From Leishmania martiniquensis (lineage: Eukaryota; Euglenozoa; Kinetoplastea; Trypanosomatida; Trypanosomatidae): a stretch of 64,000 bases of DNA. Each line of letters opens with the position of its first letter. Position 1 is the stretch's first letter. The stretch covers positions 1 to 64,000 of the forward strand of contig NC_090141.1 of the NCBI RefSeq assembly GCF_017916325.1, given 5' to 3'. The position numbers were made by a program, and so were the translations under genes. The notes below the pieces were generated by a model. That model was given only the letters and a program-made list of their open reading frames with translations, ran no database searches and was not told the origin of the DNA. Of the stretch, positions 21,328 through 32,604 are shown in pieces.

Positions 21328-22773
21328 TCACGTCGCCGTGCCATCGGCCGGTGCGGTGCCTGCCAGTGCCGGCTTGCTGTAGAGCGCATCATATCGAGCC
21401 TTCAGCTTCGCCTCTATTCGGTGCCCATACGGACTCGTGTGCAAGAGCGGCGTGACAGCATCGTAAATCAAGCCATACTCGTACTGGTTCACCGCGCTGC
21501 CAATCACAGCCTGCAGGACGTAGTTGCCAAAGCTGTTCTGCATGAGGCACTGGAGGTGTGCGACATCAAAGATGAGCTCATTCACGATGCACTGGCGCAA
21601 ATTTCCCTTGAGCATCCCGACAATTTTCTCCATTACGTTGGAGCTGTACTTGTCACACGACAGCTCCACCCAATGCCCCTGGAAACTGCCAACCAAGTCG
21701 TGCAACGAGACGTAGCCCTCCATATTCTTGAGGATGCACTGCACCACGTAGTTGCCAAACTGATTCTTGGCCAGTGTGGAGAGGAGCGGAACAAGGGCGC
21801 TTATCAGTGTCCGCTTCTGCGCCGGCTTCGCGTACTCGATGATGCGTATGATCGCTATGCATCCCTGCTGCGTCACCGATAGGCGTTGGCAGTCAGACGT
21901 CACCACCTCAACGATAGGCATGAGCGCATCGGACTTGTGGTGCTCGAAGACCGCCTGCAGAACGCGGCGGGTATGCTGCGTGGCGGTGGCCATCTGCCGA
22001 ATGACATGTGGATCCATGTACGGCACCAGCGCCTCCATTTGATGGGTGGAAATGTACTCGATCAGCGTGCGTGCGACGTGGCATCCGTGTTGATCCATGG
22101 CGACGGTGTTGAACTGTGGCACAAGCTCATCGTAAATCAGCTGAATCTTATCCATGTGCTGCAGTCGGAGCACGTTGAGAAGAATATGGCGGCCACGCGA
22201 AGACATCGCTGTCGAGGGAATGTTCCCAATGACGCTGAGGAACTGCTCTTCCAGCATGTTCGCCAGCGCGCCGGCCTCACCGCAGCTGCCTTCCGAGGCG
22301 GCATATACGGGGAAGGTGCTGGTGCCGCCAGAGCGAGGCAGCGTCATGGCACTAGGGTGAGGTGCCATCGCTGTCACGTAGGGCGAAGTGAAGCCACCAC
22401 TCTCCATAGTGGCGTTCTGGGAGAGGCAGGCGGAGGCCGTGGTGCAGGTAGATGCGTAGGGGTTGTGTGTGTACATCTTCCCCGACTGCTTCGCGGACTC
22501 GGAAGCCTCGTGGCCGGCCATCGAAATGGGCCCTGTCGGACGAAATGTGTGCGCCGGCTGCATCTGCGTACTCTGCAGCGCCACGGGCAGCGAGAAAGGC
22601 TGCTTCAGGGCAGGGGCGGGGGCGGGCTTCGCCGTTGTGCCGATGTAATAGGGGCTTCGATATGGCTGGGGGCCCTTCTTTAGCGGCACCCCCATCGCTG
22701 CCGGCGGTTGGGCATCGGGGTAGTTTGACTTCAGCACCATCGAGGCGTAGAAGTCTTTGGAAGCACCGGACAT
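21328..22773 (-). CDS. Pumilio (PUF) RNA-binding protein
   Basis: A 481-residue protein. The N-terminal 160 residues are low complexity (Ala, Pro, Ser, Thr, Tyr). From about 165 to 465 it carries tandem pumilio repeats; I count seven clear repeats and a C-terminal cap with SPYGHRI. PUF proteins bind specific 3' UTR sequences and control mRNA stability or translation, which matters in an organism with little transcriptional control. The base-reading residues are clear in three late repeats: N341/Y342/Q345 (NYVVQ), S378/N379/E382 (SNVME) and N417/Y418/Q421 (NYVLQ). By the known code these read U, G and U, giving a 5'-UGU core. Earlier repeats carry unusual triplets. ATG at 22773 is the first in frame and follows pyrimidine-rich sense sequence. 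Which numbered Leishmania PUF this is I cannot say. Confidence 0.95.
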   Translation of the reverse strand: MSGASKDFYASMVLKSNYPDAQPPAAMGVPLKKGPQPYRSPYYIGTTAKPAPAPALKQPFSLPVALQSTQMQPAHTFRPTGPISMAGHEASESAKQSGKMYTHNPYASTCTTASACLSQNATMESGGFTSPYVTAMAPHPSAMTLPRSGGTSTFPVYAASEGSCGEAGALANMLEEQFLSVIGNIPSTAMSSRGRHILLNVLRLQHMDKIQLIYDELVPQFNTVAMDQHGCHVARTLIEYISTHQMEALVPYMDPHVIRQMATATQHTRRVLQAVFEHHKSDALMPIVEVVTSDCQRLSVTQQGCIAIIRIIEYAKPAQKRTLISALVPLLSTLAKNQFGNYVVQCILKNMEGYVSLHDLVGSFQGHWVELSCDKYSSNVMEKIVGMLKGNLRQCIVNELIFDVAHLQCLMQNSFGNYVLQAVIGSAVNQYEYGLIYDAVTPLLHTSPYGHRIEAKLKARYDALYSKPALAGTAPADGTAT

Positions 22774-25700
22774 CGTTGCGGATGACGGGCCAGAGGGCAG
22801 ACAGAGGGGAGGGGAAGGGAAGATGGCTGGTGCGGGAGGCTTTGAAGAAAGGGAGAAAGCGAAAAGAGCGTAAAGGGTTCACCGGATAGCGGCCGGACGC
22901 ACGCTCAGAGAGAGGGAGAGAGAGAGACAGTAGCAGCAGCAGAGAGGTGAGCGAGGCACTTCTCTTCCAGCAAATCGAACGGAGAAAATGCTTCTCCTAC
23001 TGCTCCGCTGATACGTTGCTGCTATTGCGTTATAGAGGTAGCACAAAGGAAGGGGAGAGGTGTGTGGGTGTGTATACAGACGGTCACAGACAGAGGAAGA
23101 CGGAGATACGTTAGGCGTTGTCTGTCCGGTGGAGGAAGTAGAGACGGCAGAGCGAAAGAGAAGAGGAGAAAGCGAGGCGGTCAGAGACAGACCTAGACGG
23201 GCCAGCACAGCCCCAGAAAACGCGAAATTCAACAAAAAAAGACGCGCGGAGTGAGGGCGAGAGGGGCGTGGCGACGAAAAAAAAAAGGACAGAAGTGAAG
23301 TAGGGGGGGGAGGGGGGGTGAGGAGACGCGCGCACGCGCATGCAACGGCACAGAGAGGGAGACAGTCCGCGAGAACCACCTCGACACAAACTCGCAGGCA
23401 CCGTTGCTACCGTGAAATGCTGATTCGCAGGCACACGTACAGAGAAGGCGAGAGAGCTGGGGCTGGAAGGAGAGGAAGTGAAGTTTTAGCCCGACCCTAT
23501 GCGAGGGTACGCCTCCGTGTGGGTGTGTGGCGCGGCAGTGGTTGACGGTGCTAATAGAGAAGAACAAAGCGCGGAGCTCTTCGCAATGGTGGGCCGCTCC
23601 TTCCCTTTTTTTTCGCTCTTGTGCGGTCAGCTTGCGAGGCGGCGGACAATTAGAGACAGAGAGAGGGAAAAAGAGGGAGAGGGGCGACGGGAAGCGCAGC
23701 GCCGAGAGAAGCTAGAAGAGGGGGGCGGGAGGAGAAGGTGAGCAGCAAGCCGGCGTGGGGGGAGGGGGCGGCGAGTCGGGTTTCTTTTTCTGTCACTGCT
23801 GGCGGGGAGCGTGCGTGGCAAAGAGAAGAGAGGGCCACGGAGAAAGGGGGAGAGAGGAGCGGGGCAGGCGGTCCGAATACGCTCGCTGTTTGTTTTTCGC
23901 TTGCGACGCTGTTCACTCTGTCGGTGTATCGCCTCTCGTGTTGAGGGCCGTCGTCCGGTGTATGCCCCGTGGGCGCGTATCCTCTCAAAGGAGAGAAAAT
24001 GGAAGTGAAGGGTTTGCAGACGGCTGCGGAGGACGGTGGCGTGTGTGGGAGGGGGGGTGAGGGGGGAGACGCCGCGCCAGAGAGAAAAGAAGAGGAAAGA
24101 AACAACGGAGCGAGGGCGTTGGGGCTGTGGAAGGGGGGGTGCGGCGCTGATGAGTTCGTGCTGGAGATCGGGGCAGAGAGAGAGAGGAGGGGGGAAGTGG
24201 AAAGGAAGCGCTCGATCACGCACGTGCGCACCCGGATAGGAAGACGAAAAAAAACGCGCGATCAGAGTACGACTGACTGTTCGGTCGGTTGGAGTAATCG
24301 TCGACGTCGTCGCGACAGCGCCTATCGACAGAGAAAAGGAAGCGATGGAGAACGAAGAGCACACGCACGCGGTGGCAGTGAATCGCGCGCGGGAAGGCAA
24401 ACTGGACCTGTGGGAGCTGTCCGAGATGCTCAAGGACAGTGGCGATGGCGGTGATGCGAAAAGGGACAGACGGAAGGGGAAAGACGGTCAGAGGGATGAA
24501 AAGGAGGGGCAAAGGAATGATGGAGACATGGGCCGCACAAACAGAGAGGGGGGACGGGGGGCGGGTGCGCGCACCCACGCGTCAGATGACGGGGAGGAGC
24601 CATGGAGCCGAGCAGGCAACCAGAGGTGCGGAGGGAAGAAGCCGAGATGGAGAGTGCATGTGTGTGGAGGGGAGAGAGAGAGGCACGCGCCCAAAGGCCG
24701 AGGGAGGAAGGAAGAAGGGTCTTCCTGCGAACCCCTTTGAGAAGGTGCGTTCGCCACAGATGCGCATGCGCCTACGCGCATGGTGCAGAAAGCCCCTGCA
24801 GTCTGCCGCTCTCCTCCTGCTCTGAGGGCGAATATGGCCGCACTTGTTTTGTTTTCTTTACGTCGGCTTCTGGTCACGCGCACACGCGAGGTGTGGGTGA
24901 GGTGGGGCGTACAAAATAAGAACAGCGAAGATGGGCAGAGGGAGAGGAAGAAAGAGAAGAGGAGTTCCAAAGACAGACAGGGAGCGAGAGAGAGAGAGAC
25001 GGGTGAGACGGCAGCGGGAGGCAGGCGGCGCACGGCAAGGAGACACCCTCCAACGCATAGAAGAGGACAGCATTGGCGCCATCCACGGCGCCAATTATGA
25101 CGGAGAGAGGCGGCGAGGAAGGGCGAAAAAGGCGTGAGATACGTAAGGCACAACAGCGGCTCGCCATGTCAGCGTCCACGCGAATATCAGCCGCATGATC
25201 ACCTCAAGAGAAGAGGGAAATCGGGCAAAAAGGGGGGATCGGAAGGTGCGAGCGCGCGAAAGGGAAAGGGCGAACAGCGGAAGTGGGGCGAAGAGAAATG
25301 GAAGAGAGTCGACGAGGCTGAGAGAGAGAGAGACAGACAGACACACAGACAGAGAAGGAAGAGCGCACGCGTAGACGCTGACACTTACACACATCGCAGG
25401 GAAGGTGAGCCGGGGAATCGCCCCTCAGCGGGAGAAAAAAAAGGCGACGAGAGGGAAGCGACGGGAAGTGCTTGTCGCGCGAGAGAAGAAAACATCTCAG
25501 AGTGTGGCAGCCGGGGTCGCTGCGCAGTTGAGAGGGAGAGGAGAGGGGCGGTCTATGCAGCAGCGGGGGAATCAGCGTCGATCGTAACGGCCCCAGTGTG
25601 GCACACGTTCACCACCTTCGTCAAAGCCGCGACCGATCGAGCTTAAGGCAATAAATATCTCTTTGTGCTTGAGCATCTCACCCCTCTCCGTTTCCTCGCG

Positions 25701-28181
25701 CCACCCACCTCTCTCCTCCCGCGAACGCGCGGAAGCAAAATAGAGCGAGGGCGGAGCAGATAGATGGCCCAGGAGGGGGGGCCCGGTGAGAGAGAGGGAA
25801 TGGAAAGAGGAGAATTCATTCGCCGTTCGGCCACCCTGTCGCTCTCAAAGATACGCACCGCTGCAGCCGAAGCCCCGCGCAAGAGGAAAGAGCGTCCCTT
25901 CCACCGGTAGAAGGAGGCGCCCGAGAGATGCGAAAAAAACAAACAGCGCGGTCGTGCGGGGCCTCTGACCGTATTTCGCTGACGAGGAAAAAGTGTGTGT
26001 GTGTGTATGTGAAAAAGGGGCGAGCACATATACAAACAGGGCGGGAGGGAGGGAGGCGGTGAGAAGGGAAGCCGCGTGGGCGGCAGCGGGGCGAAGGAGA
26101 GATTCGGAAAGGGAAAGCGGCTGGACGAGCGAAAAGCGAAGAGAAGAGAGGATGGCGTCACCGTAAAAAAAAAATGTTCGAACAGAAGTCGGTGCCGGCG
26201 AAAGGTCAGTGTTAGAGCGGAGGTAAAGCGCAGGCCATACACGCTGAGACGAGGAGGGAGGAGGAAGCGAGACACCTAGCGAGAGAGGAAAAGGTGCGGG
26301 AGGAGGCGCACAGTTGGGGGAGCGAGCCTCTCGACCTTAAGCGCAGGCGACAGGAAAGAGAAAAAAACGAGAAAACTGAAACGGTCCCCAGAGTACAATG
26401 AGGTGCGCAAGTAAAAGCACAGCGGAAAAAATATATCATGCGAAAATAAGGGTTCAAGAGAAAGCGGCGACGCAGAGGGTGCCAATGAAGCGCCACTGCG
26501 GCGAGGCAACACTGGCTGCAGCGGCGGTAGTCGCACGACGCCTCGAAGGCAGGGCGTAGCCATGAGGAAGATGGGGAGAAAAACCTTCGGCACAGGCGCA
26601 CAGCTGGGGAGGGGGGAGAGACAGAGAGAAGGACGGATGGGAAAGCGGACAGCAGAAAGGAGAGCAGCCGAAGAAAAAGAAGTGCGAGGGCGGCAATCTC
26701 ATGAGAAGCGAGCACATCACGAAGTGCATACGAAAATAGCTCGACCCACCCCCTTCTCCCTCCCCCTGCCTTGTACGGCTGTCACTTCGATAAGCGTACG
26801 CACGAGAAAATGAAGCGCATTCTCTCTGCGCTGTCCACCCCTGTTGTTCCACGCAAAACGGCGTCGTGCGCCCCCCCAACTCCTTTACATCCGCAGCACG
26901 AATCCTTCCACACCCCTTCTCTCCTGCCCTCGTGGGAGGGATGAGGGAAGTCGAAAGTGACAAGGAGCGCACACAAACGCGGGGCGGAGCGAGGGCGGCA
27001 CGCACACGCCGCTCAAGTTCACGCGTCCTCCTTCCCTGGCACTCGGTAGATCTGCGGAGGCGTGCGGAGCTTCAGCTAGGCGCGTAGGCCGCTCTCACCC
27101 TCTCTTTATCTGCCTTCCTCCTCCCCCACAGCTGCCTTTTACCCGTCACCAGCGGAGCAGCAGCGCCTGTGGATGCCACACCGCGTATGTCGCGGTTTAC
27201 CCATTTGTTTTTGGCCCGATCTCTCAGGGGTGGAGGCGAGAGAAAGTGGGAAAGCGGACTGGCAAACTCACCCACACACGCACACGAGAGGCACCCCAAA
27301 TACTACCGCGGCTTGTGAAAAGGTGGGGAGGGAGCGGGCGGCATACGCTGCGCGTGGCAGAACGAAACAGCGAGGCGGGCAGAAGAAAGACGAGATCAAG
27401 AGCGAGAGAGCAGACAGACGCTCCTCCTCCCCAAGACCTTCGCCAAACGTTTGCAGGCCTGTGCAACCACCCTGACCACAACACACCGTCAAGAAGGAGT
27501 TCTATACTGAAGATCCAACAGGCAGAGAGAGAGAGAAAGCGGTGATACATAAACGAGCAAGCGGCACCACAAACCAAATGCAGAGAGGGAAAGAGGGGCA
27601 AGTTGGGTAACACAAACGTGCGTGACAAGGCTGGGGAGGGAGACGAAGTGTGGTGGGAGGGGCTGCCGACGGTGTGTGTGTGTGTGTGCGGGCGGGGGGG
27701 AAGCGGCAGGTGATCTGCGGCCACTGAGCTGAGGACCCTAAAACACACACATACGAAAGAGAGAATCACACATCATCCAATAACTCGGCAAAAGGGCGCA
27801 CAGACAGCGGCACACTGGCAACGCTGAAAGGGAAAAAAGGAAAAGAGAGAGAGCAATGGGGCTTTGCTACGGCAGCTTCGCTTACAAAGCCGCGCTGCAG
27901 TGAGTCCCGCACTCGCCCCACGTCGATGTGTGCTAACGCACAAGGGCCCCCACCAGACTCTGTTGGCCGAGGCGGCTAAATTCTACCTCAAGAGAGTCAA
28001 AGCTGTGCGAGCCTAGCACCGGCAATACACTCCTGCCGGTCTCTGTATCGACTCTGCTGCCTGTCGTGCCGTGCCGAGTGAGGAGTAGCGGAGTGTGAGG
28101 CACGGCACTTCACCCCTCAATCGGGGTGGACGAGTTCATGTGCGGGTAGGCATCCGGCACGGGCGACGTGGTGAGGTCTGC
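22774..28181. other. 5.4-kb gene-free interval
   Basis: The longest gap in the window. The plus strand is dominated by GA-rich runs, so the sense strand is pyrimidine-rich. The longest open frame (23627-24433, minus) is Ser/Pro/Arg/Leu low complexity with no domain. The last 300 bases (about 27880-28181) differ in texture, with GC-balanced sequence and a short inverted repeat GTGCCGAG...GGCAC, and probably belong to the 3' UTR of the coiled-coil gene. No RNA gene or mobile element that I can recognise. Confidence 0.55.
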
Positions 28182-29276
28182 TTAGTCCTCGACTCCCGAG
28201 GGGAGGGGTGTCATGCATCTCTTCTTTAGCGTCGACGGCGGGTCAGCAGCGCTGGTGTGCGAGCGACACGACGCGACCGCAGGAGGCGCCACCGCCTTCT
28301 CACCATCTGCCTTGTAGCGAGGCAGAGAGGATGGCGGTGGCGACGACAGCGTCTTCGCTTTCGGGTGTTCGGATGTCGGAGGAGGCAACGGACGCAGCGA
28401 CATGCGAGGGTGCCATTGGGAGAGGAGCGTCTGCGAGAATGGTGGTGGGTGTGATACGTGAATTAACGAGCGCACCGGCTCCTGCTTCTGTGGCAGAAAG
28501 GTATGCAGCGTAGGATGAACCTCCGGTAGCTGCGCGCTGCGGCTCCACACTTTGCGGGTTTCCTCTGCCATCTCGCCGTCGAGCGGCACAGAGGCCGATG
28601 CGACGACCTGCCATGGGCGAAGCCGGTTCAGAGCGTAGCGGCGCACATCCTCCTCAATGGAGTCCATCTGGTCTCGTGCGTAGCGCTGGTTGGCCTGATC
28701 AAGATGGCTGACAGCAGTTGTCGCCAGTGACCGCCATTGTGCACACTCGTAGGCGGTGACCTCAGCTTCTCTACGGAGCTTTTCAAGCTGGTCAAACAAC
28801 TTTCTATTACGCTTGTCCATCGCCTCCAGCAGGTGCGTGGCGGCAGCCCCTTTCGTCTCGGCGCTGCTCACCTTTGCCCTCCACATATCCTTCTCCTCCT
28901 GGTAGTGCAGATTCTCAGCGTATCGTTGCGCCGAGACGGCGTTCAGCTCCGCGCGCAGCTCGTCGACGCGTTCGCTAAGCTTCTTGCTCTCACCCTCCAG
29001 CGTCTCCACACGGCGTCGCAGCTGCACCTCAGATGCGCGGAAACGCACACCTTCGCTCCCCTTCGCCTCGCGAGCAGGCGTGTGGGCCTTCAGGGCGGTC
29101 TGTCGCTGTTGAGCTTCGAGCTCCTCTATGCGCTCCTTGAGCGTTCTGACGAGCTCCTTCTGGCGAAAGATGATGACCTGTTGCCCGTGGATCGTCTGCA
29201 GCGTGAAAGCGTCCAAGCCGCAGACGGGCGGCGCCTCGGCGCCACCACTTGCGCTTATGTCTAGAGCGCCGCTCAT
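28182..29276 (-). CDS. Coiled-coil hypothetical protein
   Basis: A 364-residue protein. After a short Gly/Ala N terminus, residues about 18-235 are a nearly continuous helix with heptad hydrophobics and charged positions, for example RQKELVRTLKERIEELEAQQ and RRRVETLEGESKKLSERVDE, predicting a long coiled coil. The C-terminal 120 residues are Pro/Ser-rich and probably disordered. There is no motor, kinase or membrane motif. Such proteins in trypanosomatids are often cytoskeletal or basal-body components, but nothing here proves that. The open frame continues upstream to 29381 only from a GTG codon, so ATG at 29276 (MSGALDISAS) is taken as the start. It is isolated, with more than 3 kb to each neighbour. 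Confidence 0.8.
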   Translation of the reverse strand: MSGALDISASGGAEAPPVCGLDAFTLQTIHGQQVIIFRQKELVRTLKERIEELEAQQRQTALKAHTPAREAKGSEGVRFRASEVQLRRRVETLEGESKKLSERVDELRAELNAVSAQRYAENLHYQEEKDMWRAKVSSAETKGAAATHLLEAMDKRNRKLFDQLEKLRREAEVTAYECAQWRSLATTAVSHLDQANQRYARDQMDSIEEDVRRYALNRLRPWQVVASASVPLDGEMAEETRKVWSRSAQLPEVHPTLHTFLPQKQEPVRSLIHVSHPPPFSQTLLSQWHPRMSLRPLPPPTSEHPKAKTLSSPPPSSLPRYKADGEKAVAPPAVASCRSHTSAADPPSTLKKRCMTPLPSGVED

Positions 29277-32200
29277 GGTGCCAGGCCCGCCAGAGGGGGA
29301 TGGGCCCCGGTGCCTGTATGGCGATGAGAGGAGCTGCGCAGGAAAATCTGAGCAATCCCAGACGACTTCAGGTTTGAGCACGTGTCACCTTCGCGCTAAC
29401 GGCAGGGAGGAGGCAGCAGAGAGAACGGGCCGGCGCGCACAGGCGCCACCGCGGGACAAGAGGATGTGGGGGCTCCACTATAGTCTTCTATGCATGCAAA
29501 AGTGGCTACGGTAAACGGATGAGCGGATAGAGCCTGCAATGCACACGCATGCGCCTGGACACCAAAGGTGCAATGGCAATACGTGCGTGATGAGAGGGCT
29601 GCCCAGCGGCCAGCCGGTGCTGACAAGAAAGAGGAGATCGCCTGTGAATGGCAATGCGCGGAAGCGTGTGTGGTGCACTGTGCTGTCTCGCGCCGCCTCC
29701 GTGTCGAGCTGTTTCCTTTGCTTTCTCGTCTTCGGGCAGCGTCAGGAGGCGACGTGCGCGCGTGAGAGGCGACGATGCGGATGCGTCGTCGTGTACGATG
29801 GAGCGACGCGCCGACGGTATGCACAGCAGCCGAGACAGAAGCAGTGGGAGAGTCAGGAAAGCAGACAGAAAGAAAAGAGCAGACGCCCCTGTCACTGATG
29901 CGCGCGCAGGGACAGCAGGGGGAGCGTACGCGCTCCCTCGTCACCCCAACGAAACACAAGCGAACGGGTCTTCCTGTTGTCGTGCGCAGCGCTTTCTGCT
30001 GTGCGTGGTGATTGATGCAAGTACGGCAGAGGCGTCCAAGATGATGTGGTGAGAAGCAATGGCGGCGACGTAAACAGGTGGAGAAAGCGTACCACTGTTG
30101 CAACGAGAGGAGAGAGGGGTGTGAGGGCGGCAGGCTACAGAGAAAAGGTCCGCAACAATGGCGGTGATATTGGGCAAAGGCAAGAGAGAGCGCGTAGGTG
30201 CTCCACAATCACCACAAAGAAAGACAAGGCGAGCGAGCAAAAGAGGAAAGAGAGAGGGGGGCGATTTTGGAGATGCGTGCACGCAGAAGAAAGGCGTCAC
30301 GCACGCCAACCACAGCAGGCCTACGTCTGCGCCCATGTCTCGTCGAGCGCGCGTACGTGGGCGCCCTCATTCTGGCAGATTTTTCTCAGCTCTCAGAAGC
30401 TCAAAGAAAAGGATTGAGACGGGAGCGTGGCGATGCTCGCATGCGTGCAGATACATAAATAAGCCATACGGATGCACGAGGAAGAGGAGGGAGTCGAAAG
30501 ATAGAGAAGCGGTAGCAGCACCGCCTCCACCCACTTGTACTCGGGCGCACAGGAGCTAGCTCGTGCGAACCCAGAGAGTCACTCGCCTGTCTTCGAAGAG
30601 ATGAGCGGGTGGCCATCGGAGAGTGCGGCGCCGGGAAAAATGTCTGCGGCCTTCTCCACGAGCAGGTGCTACTTCCTATTGGGCATACCTCTTGGGGGAG
30701 AGAGAGGAGTAAGAAGCAAGCGCCTCCCGATGGCCGCTGGGACACTTGCCTTGGGGAGGAGGGGAGGAGCATCCTGCAGTGGGGAAGGGGACGTAAAAGT
30801 GCTCGGCATGTCCGAAGTGCCCCGCGTAGCGTGTTGCACGCACGTGTCTGCACACATGAGCGTCTCAGTACCCGGCACAGCGCACCCTTCCCCCTCGCTC
30901 TATGCTGCTGCACGCTCCTACGGCTCGCACTCGCCTCATCCATTCTCTCTCTCTTGCCCCCGCACATGCCTCCTCTGCAGCGCCCTTTTCCCCTCTTCTC
31001 GAACGGCTGAGATTGGCGCACAATAATAGCAATCAAAGGAGGAGGCGCCACGGCATTGCAACGGTTGTCACCAAAGGATCGTCCAGCAGCGTACAGTCAG
31101 GCGGCTCCCATGGCGGGTAGTGCAAAATCTACAGGCGCATGCACAGACACCGTCTCGGCCACAGAGAGGGAGGGCCCCCCTATACACGTCTGCGCAGCGG
31201 GCACCACTCGAGTGCAGACGAGCGCCCCAAACGTCACCATCCAAACCGGGAAAAGTACCGCGCAAAAGTAGACACAGTTGCGAAAAGCGGCGCGGTGCGT
31301 TGTCAGCAGCGCACGTGAAGCAGCGAAGAAACGTGGCAGTCGGGCAGCACCGCCACGACTCAGAGGCACGTATCACGTTGCGATCGGACGGCTGCGGGGA
31401 GGAGAGAGAGAAAGGAGGAGGAGACGCCCGGCTGTGTTCTGGTGACTGCAGCATCGCCATGTCCCCCCCCGATGAAAGTCGAGGCATCGGAGGACGCGGC
31501 GGCACAGAAAAGAGAGGGCAGCGGCAGACTTTAGTGCCCTCAGACATGACTGGCCAAGAGCGACAGGCAGACAGAGAGAGAGAGCGCACAGGCGGAGGAG
31601 GCACGCGAGTAAATGATAGGAAATTAAACACGGCAATGGCCTCCACAGGGAGAAAAAAAAAGACGTGGCGAGAAGTTGGCGAGTCGGCTAACAAACCCAC
31701 AAACGGCACTGAAGTGGTCCACCAGTGCATACGAGCGAGAGAGAAAAATATACGAAGAGTGAGAAAAGGCAGGGTCGGGGTCCGGAAAAAGAGGGCTCGC
31801 AGCATCCTCGGCACGCACACGCGCGGGCAGGCACTAAAACAAAAGCAGGCGAACGTGAAGGGAAACCGCGGAACGGGCAACAAAAATGCGCTACGCGCGC
31901 CGCGCAGTCTACTGAGAGCGTACCCGCGCCACTTCTCCTTCTCGAACAGGGGGGGAAGTGCGACAGAGTGAGGAAGAGGCAAAGCGGCAGAGCTGCCGAG
32001 AGATCACCAAAAATCCTCTTACGACCAAAAAAAAAACGAAGCATTCGCCGCCGAGTTGTGCAAGAAGAACCACACAATTTTGCCGAATGGTGCTTCAAAC
32101 TCGAGGCACTCGACCTCGTCAACGCTAACCTTCCACACCATCAGCAGTCCTGAGAAGTGGCCGGCCACCCTCCGTCAGTGCATGGAGTCAGGAAAGGAAA

Positions 32201-32604
32201 CAGAGAGGGGGTGGGGGGCGACACTCTAAAGCGACACAGATCCTCACCAATTCCGCGAAGCATAACACAACAACGCCACCAAACGGGCTCGTTGGGCAGC
32301 TCAGGCCTCCACACGCCACAGGGCTCGCAAGCATGACTCGCCATCATTCAGCACACCTGAACGCTAGCGAGCCCGAGGACCTCTGCCGACAGAGGATGTC
32401 AGGCTTGAGTATCAACCTTCGGCACCCAGCATCGCTGCCCTTCGCGCGAACGCACGGATCACTTCATTCACCATCGCTCCCCCTACCACCCTCCAGATAA
32501 CCCCCGAACGCCGGAAGCGGCGCCACACCTATTCCTTGACCTGTCTCTGCTGAGGAAGCGATCCAAAAATTCCAGTTCAGCTCTTACGGCTGTAACAGCA
32601 CCGG
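29277..32604. other. 3.3-kb interval between coiled-coil and ABCG genes
   Basis: No supported gene. An open minus-strand frame at 31097-31369 encodes a plausible membrane segment (CVYFCAVLFPVWMVTFGALV) but starts only with GTG, so I do not call it. The rest is purine-rich spacer with CA and GA patches. The end near 32604 is where the duplicated ABCG tract begins. Confidence 0.5.

Noticed and set aside
23627..24433. 268-residue minus-strand frame in the 5.4-kb gap
   Set aside because: Composition is Ser/Pro/Arg/Leu low complexity from a pyrimidine-rich strand, with no motif; overlapping frames of similar length exist in other phases.
31097..31369. 90-residue minus-strand frame with a plausible membrane span
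   Set aside because: It has no ATG before the hydrophobic segment (starts at GTG) and no further support; kept only as a note in the interval entry.
31120..31971. 283-residue plus-strand frame, which would break the strand rule of the cluster
   Set aside because: Rich in Arg, Lys, Gly and Glu from purine-rich spacer; no homology that I can see, and no other sign of a strand switch.
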